In this document: one piece after another, positions 1-9,853 of the stretch | Position numbering within the stretch: the first letter of the stretch is position 1 | How the letters are laid out: each line of letters opens with the position of its first letter | Source of the DNA: Podochytrium sp. JEL0797 | Lineage: Eukaryota; Chytridiomycota; Chytridiomycetes; Chytridiales; Chytriomycetaceae | Reading direction: 5' to 3' | Assembly: GCA_027596195.1 (NCBI GenBank) | Contig: JADGJG010000237.1 | Span: forward strand, 1-28,663 | DNA: 28,663 nt | Notes under the pieces: generated by a model | What the model saw: only the letters and a program-made list of their open reading frames with translations | What the model was told of the DNA's origin: nothing | Databases searched by the model: none | Program-made: the position numbers and the translations under genes

Positions 1-81
1 ACGATTTCTCCCCCCCTCCCCGTGGGGGTGTGCTCTCTCTTTCCATTTCGCGCGTATCGCCCCGCTTCCCAATTTTTTTGG

Positions 82-98
82 CCCCCCCCCCCCCCCCC
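82..98. repeat. poly-C homopolymer run (17 C)
   Basis: Seventeen consecutive C on the plus strand, inside the predicted second intron of the sirtuin gene. Long C/G runs recur at 1856-1873 and 2193-2204 and appear confined to introns and intergenic DNA here. Exact length may be unreliable because such runs are prone to sequencing error. Confidence 0.9.
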
Positions 99-134
99 TC
101 CGTCCTCCCTTTACAAGCTGCCGCAACACACTCA

Positions 135-555
<421 letters not shown>

Positions 556-1029
556 TTTTTTTTGGGGGAGGGAAAAAACGGGTGAGGGTTTTTGGGTTGG
601 AACCCCTCTTGTCCCCCCCCACCCCTACTTTTCTTTCTTTCCTTTACGACAACAGCAAGGGTGAGAGGAATCCGAATCTGGGCTCATGCAACGCGTTTAG
701 TTGGAAAAATCAACGGTTCCTTGCATTCCCCGATCCCGCCATCCAACGTGGAAAAGAGCGTCTTAACGTCGCGCCTATGCGAGCAAGAAAGATTTTATGA
801 TGAAACTGAAAGGCTGCGTGTGGGCGTGGTTCAAGAATTTAATTGTGATAAGAAAGCAAATTATTGAAAACCCCAATGCCCCCCCCCCTCTAAATCTTCA
901 CGATCATTTGTTTAAATATTAATACTTCATTTGTTTTGTTTGTTTTAAAAATTAACCCACAGCGCCACCAGAATCCCACTTGACCTCGACCACCAACCAA
1001 AGCCAATGACGGAACGCGACCGCAGTTCT
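556..1029. other. Sirtuin 5' flank; no confident gene
   Basis: This is the upstream side of the sirtuin start. A plus-strand reading frame is open from about 592 to 867, and its second half (about 700-840) has protein-like composition without recognisable motifs. It could be a 5' exon of the candidate at 1030-1349 if a GTGTGG donor near 826 joined the CCGCAG acceptor at 1029, but nothing else supports this. The bases 880-960 are AT-rich. Confidence 0.4.
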
Positions 1030-1349
1030 CACAGCATTCCAAGCCGAGCTCCGAAACCCCGCATCTGGTCTTTGCACGCATTGCGATTCCACCCACCACC
1101 CACAGCGGCAACCTGACCGGTACATTTCCGCGTCCACACCGGGCGAGAAACTTTACTTTTACTTCATCTGTGGATATTGGTCCTCAGATGAAATAAAGGC
1201 AATACGTCGCGCCAATGAGGATTCGGAAGTGTTTGGTCAAGTTGCATGGCGTTGGAGGACCATATCCGGCTTCGCTGCTTGGCGGGGAGACCAGCGAGAG
1301 CCGCTTCGCGTTCGATTGTTTCTTGGGTTTATGGTGGTGTTTGGCTGCG
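1030..1349 (+). CDS. Possible exon of an unrecognised protein
   Basis: A reading frame runs to a TAG at 1347-1349 after an in-frame TGA at about 1006-1008. A good splice acceptor (CCGCAG, ending 1029) would start an exon here. The translation has a CxxC (LCTHC) followed by His-rich residues, then GEKLYFYFICGYW and a charged stretch SSDEIKAIRRANEDSEVF, which read like real protein. A canonical AATAAA lies about 100 nt downstream (1447-1452), consistent with a plus-strand transcript end. I recognise no family. Two other frames are also partly open here, so this could be chance or a decayed gene. Confidence 0.3.
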
Positions 1350-1571
1350 TTTAGTGGTGAAGGCGTTTTTTGTGTGGGAAGAAACGGAAAAGGGAATTGG
1401 GAGAAAGCCTCAGAAGCGGGAAACCCCCTTCAAAACAAGGTGTCCCAATAAAGCATTACAACAATGACCAATGATTAAGGGAACAGAAGGAAGTCTGAAG
1501 CCCGGAACGCGAGTTCTAATCCCATTTCCCTTACTCTCTTACTTTTATTTAAACTGTAATTTTATTTCCAG

Positions 1572-1746
1572 AGGAGGAGGCAAGCTGTTTGTTGTCGCGG
1601 TGGGCCAGAGAAACCGCAGCCATGCCGTGTCGTTCTCGGATCTCTCACCCCTGCGCACCAACCCGTATCCGCAATCGTCGTCATCAGCTCCCGCCGAATT
1701 CCTCAACCTCCACCTCTGCTGCGCCTACCAGTCAAGCTGGATTTAA
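1572..1746 (+). CDS. Possible isolated exon, unrecognised
   Basis: A strong acceptor (TTTATTTCCAG ending 1571, with a CTGTAAT-like branch site about 20 nt upstream) precedes a frame that reads GGGKLFVVAVGQRNRSHAVS and continues to TAA at 1744-1746. A second frame is also open beyond 1746. No donor partner upstream is obvious, and it may belong with the candidate exon at 1030-1349. There is no family match that I can name. Confidence 0.2.
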
Positions 1747-2272
1747 AAGTATTGGCCTCTTTTAGAACGCGTTCGCTCCCGCCTGCATCCTCCATCACCC
1801 TCATCACCTCAACCCATCTTCTCTGCAAAAACCCACAACACACGCGGCTGCATCACCCCCCCCCCCCCCCCCCGTAGTAGCCTCCTCCTGCGCCGAAATT
1901 AAGATATATACTACAAATGTCGTCTTTAGAAGCGCGTCGCTGTAAAAAGAGCGTCATCGTGATCCCCTCCACCCGCACTGAAACTCGCAAACAGGCGGGT
2001 GTCCATACTTTCGCGCATGCTACGACGCGATGGTAGTTTGCGGCGTCATGGGCGGGGAGGGTTTCAGCGCGTGGGAGAGGGGCTTGGGTGTGGTGGCAGG
2101 GGTTCGGCGCGGGTGCTCAGTCGTAACGCTTCTCCACATCCTCGTACCTCATAACGTTTTTTCAACTTCTCACCTATCAGTCTCTCTCCATAGGGGGGGG
2201 GGGGTAAAAGAAAGTGCGCGAGGAGCAAACATTTTAACCATGTTTTTATTACAACAACTTCAAAACAGCTGT
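1747..2272. other. Intergenic region downstream of the peroxiredoxin array
   Basis: Contains an 18-nt C run (1856-1873) and a 12-nt G run (2193-2204). Short frames here lack recognisable motifs and splice context. It lies just 3' of the minus-strand peroxiredoxin gene ending at 2273. I see no RNA gene. Confidence 0.5.
1856..1873. repeat. poly-C homopolymer run (18 C)
   Basis: Eighteen consecutive C in intergenic DNA, about the same length as the run at 82-98. Its length is probably variable between individuals or uncertain in the assembly. Confidence 0.9.
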
Positions 2273-3363
2273 TCACTTCTTGTTGACAGCAGCAAAGTAC
2301 TCCTTGGACTTGTTGACGTCCGCAACCATGCTCTTGGCTCCCTAATCGCGTAAAGAAAGCAAATCATCAGTATTCTCCCCAAAGGTCAAAATCGCCACAA
2401 AAAAGCAAATTTAAAACCAACCTTCTTCCAGTTCATTGGGCAAACGTCTCCGTGCAACTCGTGGAACTGGAACGCGTCAACAAGACGCTTGACCTCATCA
2501 ATCGAGCGTCCAATGTCCAAGTCGTTGATGGTGATTTGGCGCACGTTCTGCTTGGGGTCAATGATGAAGGTACCGCGGTAAGCGATGCCTTCGTCTTCCT
2601 TGAGGACGCCGTAGGCGGTCGCGATTTCCTTGGTCACGTCGGCGACTGCGGGTCAAATCAGCAATTTGGTTTTCATCGAATACAACGAAACAAGGCAATA
2701 CTTACGCAAAGGGATCTTCATTTCGCCCAAACCACCGTTCTCGCGGGCCTGGTTGATCCAAGCACTGTTGTGGAGAGAAAAGGGGGAGGGGGATTGTCAA
2801 ACCGCCGTGTCTCCCACTTGTCAAAAAACAAACTCACAGGTGAGAGAACTTGGAGTCGATCGAGCATCCAAGGATTTCTAATACAAAAGAAACACGTCAG
2901 CATCATTTTTTTGGATTTGAAATACATGTCGCGAAAACGCAAGAAATCAGTGGCTATCACGCACCCGTGTTGATCGCCTTGAACTCCTCGGCAGCCTCAG
3001 AGAAGGCAATGATCTCAGTGGGGCAGACAAAGGTGCTTTTGTGGGTGGAAAAAAAACGTGAGCTTGTTTGAAATCATTCGAGGTGGGATGACCCTGGGGT
3101 GTCCCATTGAGCATCACGTACAAGTCGAGAGGGTAGAAGAAGAGCACGACCCATTTGCCCTTGTAGTCGGACAAAGCAACATCCTTGAACTGCTTGTTGA
3201 CCACGGCGGCTGAGGTGGGGTATAAAATTAGTCACGTGGGTCTTTCTCGGATGACCGCCAAGCCTGGAGACCATCCGGCAAAGGCGGATTTTGCATTAAC
3301 GAAATTCATACCGGTCTTGAACTGAGGGGCGGGGTGGCCGATGCGGGCAAGGTTGGAAGACAT
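2273..3363 (-). CDS. Typical 2-Cys peroxiredoxin, cytosolic form (copy C)
   Basis: Seven exons (3363-3312, 3209-3122, 3035-2965, 2877-2838, 2764-2706, 2645-2422, 2341-2273) give 200 aa, the normal length for a cytosolic Prx1/Tsa1-type thiol peroxidase. Visible motifs are the peroxidatic site [13 protein letters not shown], the GGLG loop, GTFIIDP, the resolving site GDVCP and a C-terminal YF (SKEYF). GGLG plus YF is the signature of enzymes sensitive to hyperoxidation. It reduces H2O2 and alkyl peroxides using thioredoxin. The N-terminus ([15 protein letters not shown]) has no targeting signal. The start is fixed by the ATG at 3363 opening exon 1. It is the last of three tandem same-strand paralogues, 101 nt from copy B. 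Its last two exons and the intron between them are almost identical to those of copy A. Its third-exon boundary lies 4 nt away from that in the other two copies. Confidence 0.93.
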
Positions 3364-3464
3364 GTGTTTTTTTTTGCGTTTTTTTGTTTTTGTTTTTGTT
3401 TTCCCGGGATGTCGCGACATTTAAAAATTTGAAATCAAACCCTGAAATATAGAATTTATTATTC

Positions 3465-4559
3465 TCAGTTGCTTCCATAAACATCGTTGAAGTAGGATTT
3501 AGACTCCTTTGGGTCCGCAATCATGGTCTTGCCTCCCTTTTTAAAACAAACGCACAGTTTAGAAAAGAAATACGCGGGATGACGATCGTTTTTGAGGGAA
3601 CAAACCTTCTTCCACGACGCAGGACACACTTCGCCATTCTTCTCATTGAACTGGAACGCCTCCACCAAACGGAGCGTTTCGTCCACCGAACGCCCGACGC
3701 CCAGGTCGTTCATACTGATATGCTTCACAATTTGCTTGGGGTCAATGATGAACGTGCCACGGAGGGCCAAGCCAATATCGTCGCCTTGGTCAACCAACAC
3801 GCCGTAGTCACTAGAAATTTGCTTCGTGATATCGGCGACTGTTGCGCGTTTAGAAACAGAAAAAGGGGGGTTACGCGCTTCATAACTCATTACTCACTCA
3901 GCGGAATCTTCATATCGCCCAATCCGCCCTCCTTGCGCGGCTGGTTGATCCACGCGAGGTGAGAGTGCTTCGAATCGACGGAACATCCAACCACTTCGCA
4001 ACCAATCTTCTTGAACTCGGCAGCACGCTCCGAAAACTCAATGATCTCAGTGGGGCAAACGAAAGTGAAGTCTGGAGGTGAGCGGAGGTTTTTGTGCGGT
4101 GAGGGTGTGATGTGTACTTTCTGGGTCAGCATGCAAGAATGCGAGCGAAACTCGAGCGCATGGACATACCGAGAGGGTAGAAGAAGAGCACGAGCCATTT
4201 GCCCTTGTAGTCATCGAGGGAAACGTTTTCGAAGGCCTGGTTGAGAGAGTTTTGTGAATTTGAAATCAAACACAGATTCATGGCAGAAGATTGACCGGCA
4301 CGAAACTCTGAATGAATACATACTTTGTCGACCACTGCTCCGGCCGAGAAGCCAGGCGCCTGGTGGTTGGAAAACGAAGAAGATCAGAGAACAGCGCAGG
4401 ATGCTCGCTTTCTCGCTCCAACAAAATCACCTTCTGCTGGACACGCGCAAAGTAGTGGCTCGCAAACGGAGTGGCGCTGAAGAGGCGCTGCTGCTGAATG
4501 CGGGGAGCAAAGGAAAGGGCACGGCGGGCAAACATTTTGGCGATGTTTTTTGTTGCCAT
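3465..4559 (-). CDS. Typical 2-Cys peroxiredoxin, probable mitochondrial form (copy B)
   Basis: Six exons (4559-4431, 4359-4324, 4236-4170, 4071-3898, 3838-3606, 3536-3465) give 236 aa. The first 43 residues are rich in Arg, Ser, Ala and Phe without acidic residues ([17 protein letters not shown]...), as in a mitochondrial presequence. The core follows: [13 protein letters not shown] with the peroxidatic Cys, [24 protein letters not shown], the resolving Cys in GEVCP, and a YF near the C-terminus (KSYFNDVYG). The enzyme would reduce peroxides in the mitochondrion. It is the most diverged of the three tandem copies, with two introns of its own at the N-terminus, so it is the older paralogue. 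The start codon lies only 39 nt beyond the stop codon of copy A. Mitochondrial location is inferred from the N-terminus. Confidence 0.92.
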
Positions 4560-4598
4560 ATTTTGGCCGCATCATTCATATATTTCAAAATCAAACAT

Positions 4599-5605
4599 TC
4601 ACTTCTTGTTGACAGCAGCAAAGTACTCCTTGGACTTGTTGACGTCCGCAACCATGCTCTTGGCTCCCTAATCGCGTAAAGAAAAACAAATCATGAGTAT
4701 TCTCCCCAAAGGTCAAAATCGCCACAAAAAAGCAGAGTAAAAAAACCTTCTTCCAGTTCATTGGGCAAACGTCTCCGTGCAACTCGTGGAACTGAAACGC
4801 GTCAACAAGACGCTTGACCTCTTCAATCGAGCGTCCAATGTCCAAGTCGTTAATGGTGATTTGGCGCACGTTCTGCTTGGGGTCAATGATGAAGGTACCG
4901 CGGTAAGCGATGCCTTCGTCTTCCTTGAGGACACCGTAGGATTTGGCGATCGACTTGGTCACGTCGGCGACTATTTTTTTCAGTTTCAGTCAGCGCAAGC
5001 ACAAACCAACTCCTCCGCCTGGCTACAAAGCCTTTCAAAAGTTGAAACACTCACGCAGCGGGATCTTCATTTCGCCCAAACCGCCGTTCTCGCGGGCTTG
5101 CTTGATCCAAGCACTGCCAAGGAACAAAAATAAGGCACAATTACATAAAGGTAATGCACAAGACTCACAGGTGAGAGAACTTGGAGTCAATCGAGCATCC
5201 AATGATTTCTAAAGGGGAAGCGCGGATTTCAAATTCGTCAGTAAACAACAAGCGAACATGGTTCTCCTCACCCGTGTTGATCTTTCGGAACTCCTCAGCA
5301 GCCTCCGAGTATGCAATGATCTCAGTGGGACAAACGAAGGTGAAGTCTGGGAGTCCATTTTAGGTAAAGAGGGAGAATGCAAAAACTCCTATCAATGGTT
5401 TACCAAGCGGATAGAAGAAGAGCACGACCCATTTGCCCTTGTAGTCGCTGAGCTTGATGTCCTTGAACTCCTGGTTGAGCACAGCAGCCGTCGAGAACTG
5501 AGGGGCTGGGTGCCCGATCCTCGCGATTTCGGAAACGGGCGCGGCGTGTTCAATCTTCTGCTTCTTCTCGGGTTCGTCCTGGGCCTTTCTCTTCGTTTGG
5601 GTCAT
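4599..5605 (-). CDS. Typical 2-Cys peroxiredoxin with basic N-terminal extension, possibly nuclear (copy A)
   Basis: Six exons (5605-5404, 5346-5272, 5208-5169, 5113-5055, 4970-4747, 4667-4599) give 222 aa. The N-terminus [17 protein letters not shown] has two basic clusters about eight residues apart, resembling a bipartite nuclear localisation signal, before the shared [13 protein letters not shown] core start. Catalytic motifs are intact: [29 protein letters not shown] and SKEYF. Like the other copies it should be a thioredoxin-dependent peroxidase of the hyperoxidation-sensitive class. The final 224-nt and 69-nt exons and the intron between them nearly match copy C, whereas upstream exons are clearly more diverged, suggesting gene conversion. 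It starts 111 nt from the end of the ZFAND1-like gene. Nuclear location is only an inference. Confidence 0.92.
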
Positions 5606-5716
5606 CTATGAGCAACCGAATGAGTGGATGGGACCAACCAAAGCGAAGCAATGGCGAAGCAAACCTTGGTTTTTTTGCAGGTTTTTTGTGGGGGGTTTTT
5701 TATTTTTTTTTTCACG

Positions 5717-6721
5717 TCACTTTTCGAAAAGAGAAACCCGTTCCAATGCAACGCTTCCAGCTTGCTGTAACTTCCCCTCAGCAATCAAAAAAGATAGAGA
5801 TTCATTCATGGGCAACTCTTGTCGCGTTTCCCAGTCGAACAGGGCCAGTTTCTTGTCTGCGGAATCACCCACGTTGTTGAAGTTGGCAACTTTCCCAATC
5901 ACAGCAATCTTGTCCACGAGTTTTCCAACTGGCCAGTCCTTGTGAAAAAACAGCGGCTGCGAGTCAAGAGATGATTCGCGCGGGAAATAAACGCGAAAAT
6001 AAACGCGTGATTCGCTGGGAATCGACGATTCTCCCTGAAATCAACAGCAGTTCAGAATTTGCAGGCAAGAAATCGAAATATCTCTCACACCCACCCACCT
6101 TTGCACTCTGCTTCAGCTTCATCAATTCGATCTTGTAATTGATTTTCTTTTTGGCAACAATCGGAGCAGCAGGTTTCGCCGCCGCGGATTCCTTCGCGAT
6201 ACCCGAATCCTTCTTGATCCCGAGCTTCGAATTCACGAGATTCTGAATCGCCTCCTTCTTTTCCTGTGCCTGTACGGCTTGTTGCGGGATCGACGGACAT
6301 GTGTGGTCAACCGCGTGGCGGTGGGCGAGGCAAAAGTTTTGGTTGCAACCTGGACACAGGCTGACAATCTTTTCAACAGTGGGACAGGTGGGGAGGCTGC
6401 AGGGAGTCTTCTCTGAGGGGAGGGCCCCAATGTCGGAAATCGAAATCTGCGAAGGAAGGTTCCCGACTGAGCAGTCAGGCCAAAGGCAGGTAGATTTAAG
6501 TACGTACGACTCGATCGATGCTGTTGGCGCAGTTGTGGTGGAGTCGGTGATCGCGGCTTGTTGGGTGTTTTGGGTGTTTGAGTTTGACATGCTTTTGACG
6601 ACTGAAGAACGCGCGGCACTCACCAGAATGTGAGAGTGCATTGAGGGCATTTGAAGGGCAAGAAATCAAGCGTGTTGCAGCCTTCGCATGCGCAATGTTG
6701 GCCAACCTGTGGGAGTTCCAT
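5717..6721 (-). CDS. ZFAND1/Cuz1-type protein: two AN1 zinc fingers plus C-terminal ubiquitin-like domain
   Basis: Exons 6721-6624, 6556-6508, 6446-6099 and 6034-5717 give 270 aa, matching the usual length (about 270) of ZFAND1/Cuz1. The N-terminus reads GQHCACEGC..DFLPFKCPQC, the ZFAND1 signature. The 67-nt first intron splits the finger, and exon 2 supplies FCRDHRLHHNC, two residues shorter between the His ligands than usual. The second AN1 finger is PCSLPTC..CPGCNQNFCLAHRH..DHTC. A KINYKIELMKLKQ helix follows, and then a ubiquitin-like region opening with ESRVYFRVYFPRES. In yeast and humans this family binds Cdc48/p97 and the proteasome and helps clear arsenite-induced stress granules. That role is family knowledge, not seen here. 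The start ATG at 6721 is 89 nt from the VPS53 stop. The first finger's intron boundaries are my choice because they restore the zinc ligands. Confidence 0.88.
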
Positions 6722-6810
6722 TTTGGGGGAAAGTTGTGGTGGCCGAAACCCAGCCAATCTCTCCCGATTTGTGAACACACGCACAGACAAACAAACAACT
6801 TTATAAGTTT

Positions 6811-9805
6811 CTAATTCCACATCTTTCCAAACTTGAATTTCCCCGTGATTGCTGGCTTTGCCAACGGCTGTTCCGCTGCCGCCCCGACGCGTTGCTGGAA
6901 GCATTCCAAAATGGGCAACTGCTCGGCGCGTTTCAACCCCTATCAAATGCAAACTATTGATTAACCAACAAATTATTGCGTCAATCTCAACCTGCTCACC
7001 TTCAACTCCAAAATCTTTTGCAAAGCCGTCGAATCCCCCTCCGGAAACAACAACACAAACGTCTCCACAATCCCGGACGGCGGCTCCGGAGTCCTCAACA
7101 CGACTTTGAGTAGCTGTTCGACCTTCAGAACGCCCTTTCCGAGAATCTTCAAAAACGCGGCGGGTGGAGGCACTTTGGCGTCCGACGTTGGACTCAGTTC
7201 CGAGTGGTTCCCGACGTGGGTCATTTGAATCAGGATGGTTTTGAGGGCGTGCGTGTCGAGAAGGAGTTGTTCGGCACCCACTTCGGAGATGGGTCGACAT
7301 CGGTAGATGGACGCGTGGAATTTGTTCAGGAATGATCTGGAGGAGTGTTAACGCACGAAACATCCTTGATGAATCAAAAATCACGTACTCTGAAAACTTG
7401 TCAAAAAACGTTCTCAAATACTTGGGGGTCGTCAAGTATTTGCGAATCAGCGCGACAGAATTGGTCAACGACGTTGAAATCAACGTGATATATTCGCTTT
7501 GGTCGCCCACGCTGTCCATGGTGCCCCAGGGCCGCTTGAGCATGACTGTGATGGCGGAATCGGCCATCATTTCGACAATGTTGGCGAGAGATTTGATGGC
7601 CATTCCAGTTACGCTGTGGGATTGATAAGGATTAGGTTCATCTGGCAAGAAGTGAGGGGGCGAAAGGATTGATACGCACTTGATGAAAGCCTCGTTCTCT
7701 TGGGAAAATGAAACACTCGTTTTGAATCGCTCGTCAATCTTTTCAATCAGCTTTTCTTCCAGCTGGAAATTGAAAATGCCAGAATATCGCGTTAGATTCT
7801 TCTTCAGTAACGCTTTCGCGACGGCAATGAAGCCCAAACCTGTCCAGCCGTTTGAGCGCAATAATCCGCCGTGTTGATGATCAAACAAGCCATCCTCATT
7901 TCATCCTCTGTATAGTACTTTTTATCGTCCCTGCAGAAAAATTCAAAAGTCAGAAACATAAAATATGAAGTCGGTCACAATCACCTTGGCAGTTTGGCTG
8001 CCAGAACTTCCGAATACACCTTGAGCCACTTCCCAAACAACCGACAGAGGTCCAAAAATGTCTTGTTGGTGGACAGTTTCGAACATTGCACAAGCGTTTG
8101 TCGGTAAAACAAGAACAGATCAGTGGAGGAGCTCAAGACAGCTTCCTCTTCTTCGGCATCCGAAGAAGTTTTGTAGGTTTCCATCATAGTTGCAATGTTT
8201 CTGCGTAAAGGAGGGTGGGATGAGTAGGAAGGAACAGAGGGGAAATATCAACGTGCTTCGTACTTGTTTTCGGACTCGATATACAAACGCAAATAGGGCT
8301 CAAAGCAGTTGGAAATTATGGCTCTGAATTTGCTGGGCTCGATTGGTGCATCGTCGTCCTGATTCTAACGTGCGAGGGATGCTCGTCAGCCGTGAACGTT
8401 GGAAACTGGGAAATATACTCACTCTCGGTGCAAACCTGCCTCCCACCTTCCCTTCAAACTCAATCGTCTGCTGAATTGCCATCAACATGATTTTGACGTC
8501 AATCGTGCTTTCGGTTTGCATCAACACGTCCGAAATGTCTTTCCTATAATCAAGCGGAACACCACGGGGAAAAGAAATCAGTAACAATCCAAGCTCGCCT
8601 GTAAATAATATATACATACTTTGTGTCTGCACAAAACCTCTCACAGAGGTTCTCAGCCACCTTCCAATGCGGCGGAAACACGGGCGCATGCTCTTCGTCA
8701 TGGGCTTTGAGCAAACGCTTGAGCCACGCGTATCGTCGACTCACAGAGTCTAGCGACGCGATTTCTTGGTTTTGCCGAAATATGGCTTTGTATTCTTTGA
8801 GTTGAAGGTCGCAGTACCAGTTGATGAGTTCGGTTCTGCGTTTGAAGTTTGTTGAGATGAGTTTTTGGAATTCATTCGTAAAGCTGAATGTCGAAATATT
8901 AAACGTACTGAACATCTGAGCCTAATACTTGAATTGCAAAGCAAGAATCCGAGAGTTGATTGACCACAGATCGCAGAGCACCTCCGACAAATCTGAGAGA
9001 GAAATACACGACATAAATAATATCCAATATATCGATTGCTTTACCCTGCATCAAAGTCGTTGAAGATTTGACGTTTCAAATCGATTCGCAGTTGAACAAC
9101 GCGTTCCAAGAGAACAGCAATCTGCGCCACGTTTCGGAAACTCTCAAAGTAGTTGCTCAGCTTAATGATCACCTGAATTATAACCCATCAATAGGCGGAA
9201 TCGATGGGGAAGAAGGCAAGGCCTGTGTTGATTCTTTTTCCAACACTCACTTCAAACAGTTGAGCAACATCGAGATACTCTTTTCGAGCCATGATTGTCT
9301 TCATGTGATCTAATGAGGATGCCAGCATTTGTAGTTTTTTGACGGTAGCCATCGAGAGCATGAGATTCTTTTTCGCTTGATCGAGAGAAGTGATTTCACG
9401 CGTGATATCCTGAACAAGCTGCTCGGAAGCAGCTGCTTTTTCGCGAATGCGTTTGATCTTTTCAAACAAGACCTTTGATAAAAACAGAATGATTCGTCAA
9501 AAAACGCGTCGCGCAGAACCCGGATTTTAAATGCTTACAACAATCGATTGCTTGCACTCATCAAACTCCGTCTTTGCATTAACTCCCTTCTCAGCCTGGT
9601 GCCTTACGAGAGTTGTAATGTCGTGGTCCATGGTGACAAGTTTCTTGCGGATGCGATCACGCAGCGATTCGGCATTCGACTGGGAGTTTGGGAATATCAT
9701 GGAGATGTACAGCACGGGATCGAAATCGAGGGCATCGAGTGGATCGCCGTGGGCGTGGCGCGTCGCAGCCTCGGGAGGGTCATTTGCGGTGGCGACGACT
9801 GACAT
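6811..9805 (-). CDS. VPS53: VPS53 subunit of the GARP/EARP vesicle-tethering complex
   Basis: Thirteen exons (9805-9539, 9472-9251, 9172-9045, 8992-8909, 8835-8620, 8543-8423, 8364-8264, 8200-7985, 7930-7840, 7762-7680, 7613-7389, 7336-7000, 6939-6811) give 739 aa, within the family range. Recognisable stretches are FDPVLYISMIFPNSQS near the N-terminus, the coiled-coil EITSLDQAKKNLMLS, ASLDSVSRRYAWLKR in the middle and GAEQLLLDTHALKTIL with RAEQLPILECFQQRVG near the C-terminus. GARP (Vps51-54) tethers endosome-derived vesicles at the trans-Golgi network. In-phase exon lengths support the model. The intron at 8908-8836 was chosen over a 25-nt alternative because it gives the expected family spacing. 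An upstream in-frame ATG at 9853 would add 16 residues but lies at the neighbouring gene's start, so 9805 is preferred. It is expressed divergently from bS6m. Confidence 0.93.
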
Positions 9806-9853
9806 TTTTGGGCCAGCGTTTTCTTTTTTCGAGGCCCAAAAACACCAACACAA
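9806..9853. promoter_or_regulatory. 48-bp divergent intergenic region between VPS53 and bS6m start codons
   Basis: The two ATGs point away from each other with only 48 bp between them, so promoter elements and both 5' UTRs must overlap coding sequence or be extremely short. No TATA box is visible. A direct ACACCAACACAAATG sequence precedes the bS6m start and leaves A at -3. Confidence 0.6.

Noticed and set aside
1478..1532. tRNA-like element: complementary ends AAGGGAA/TTCCCTT and a GTTCTAATCC box
   Set aside because: Only 55 nt between the outer ends, no T-stem pairing and no convincing A box.
6602..6623. 22-nt or 32-nt introns in the ZFAND1-like gene
   Set aside because: All other introns here are about 50 nt or longer; a 67-nt intron restores the AN1 zinc ligands instead.
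8886..8908. 25-nt intron in VPS53
   Set aside because: Too short, and it would add about 17 residues not expected in the family; the 73-nt choice gives the right spacing.
9539..9853. Upstream ATG at 9853 extending VPS53 by 16 residues
   Set aside because: It abuts the bS6m start, and the added residues (Cys/Trp-rich) do not resemble a Vps53 N-terminus.
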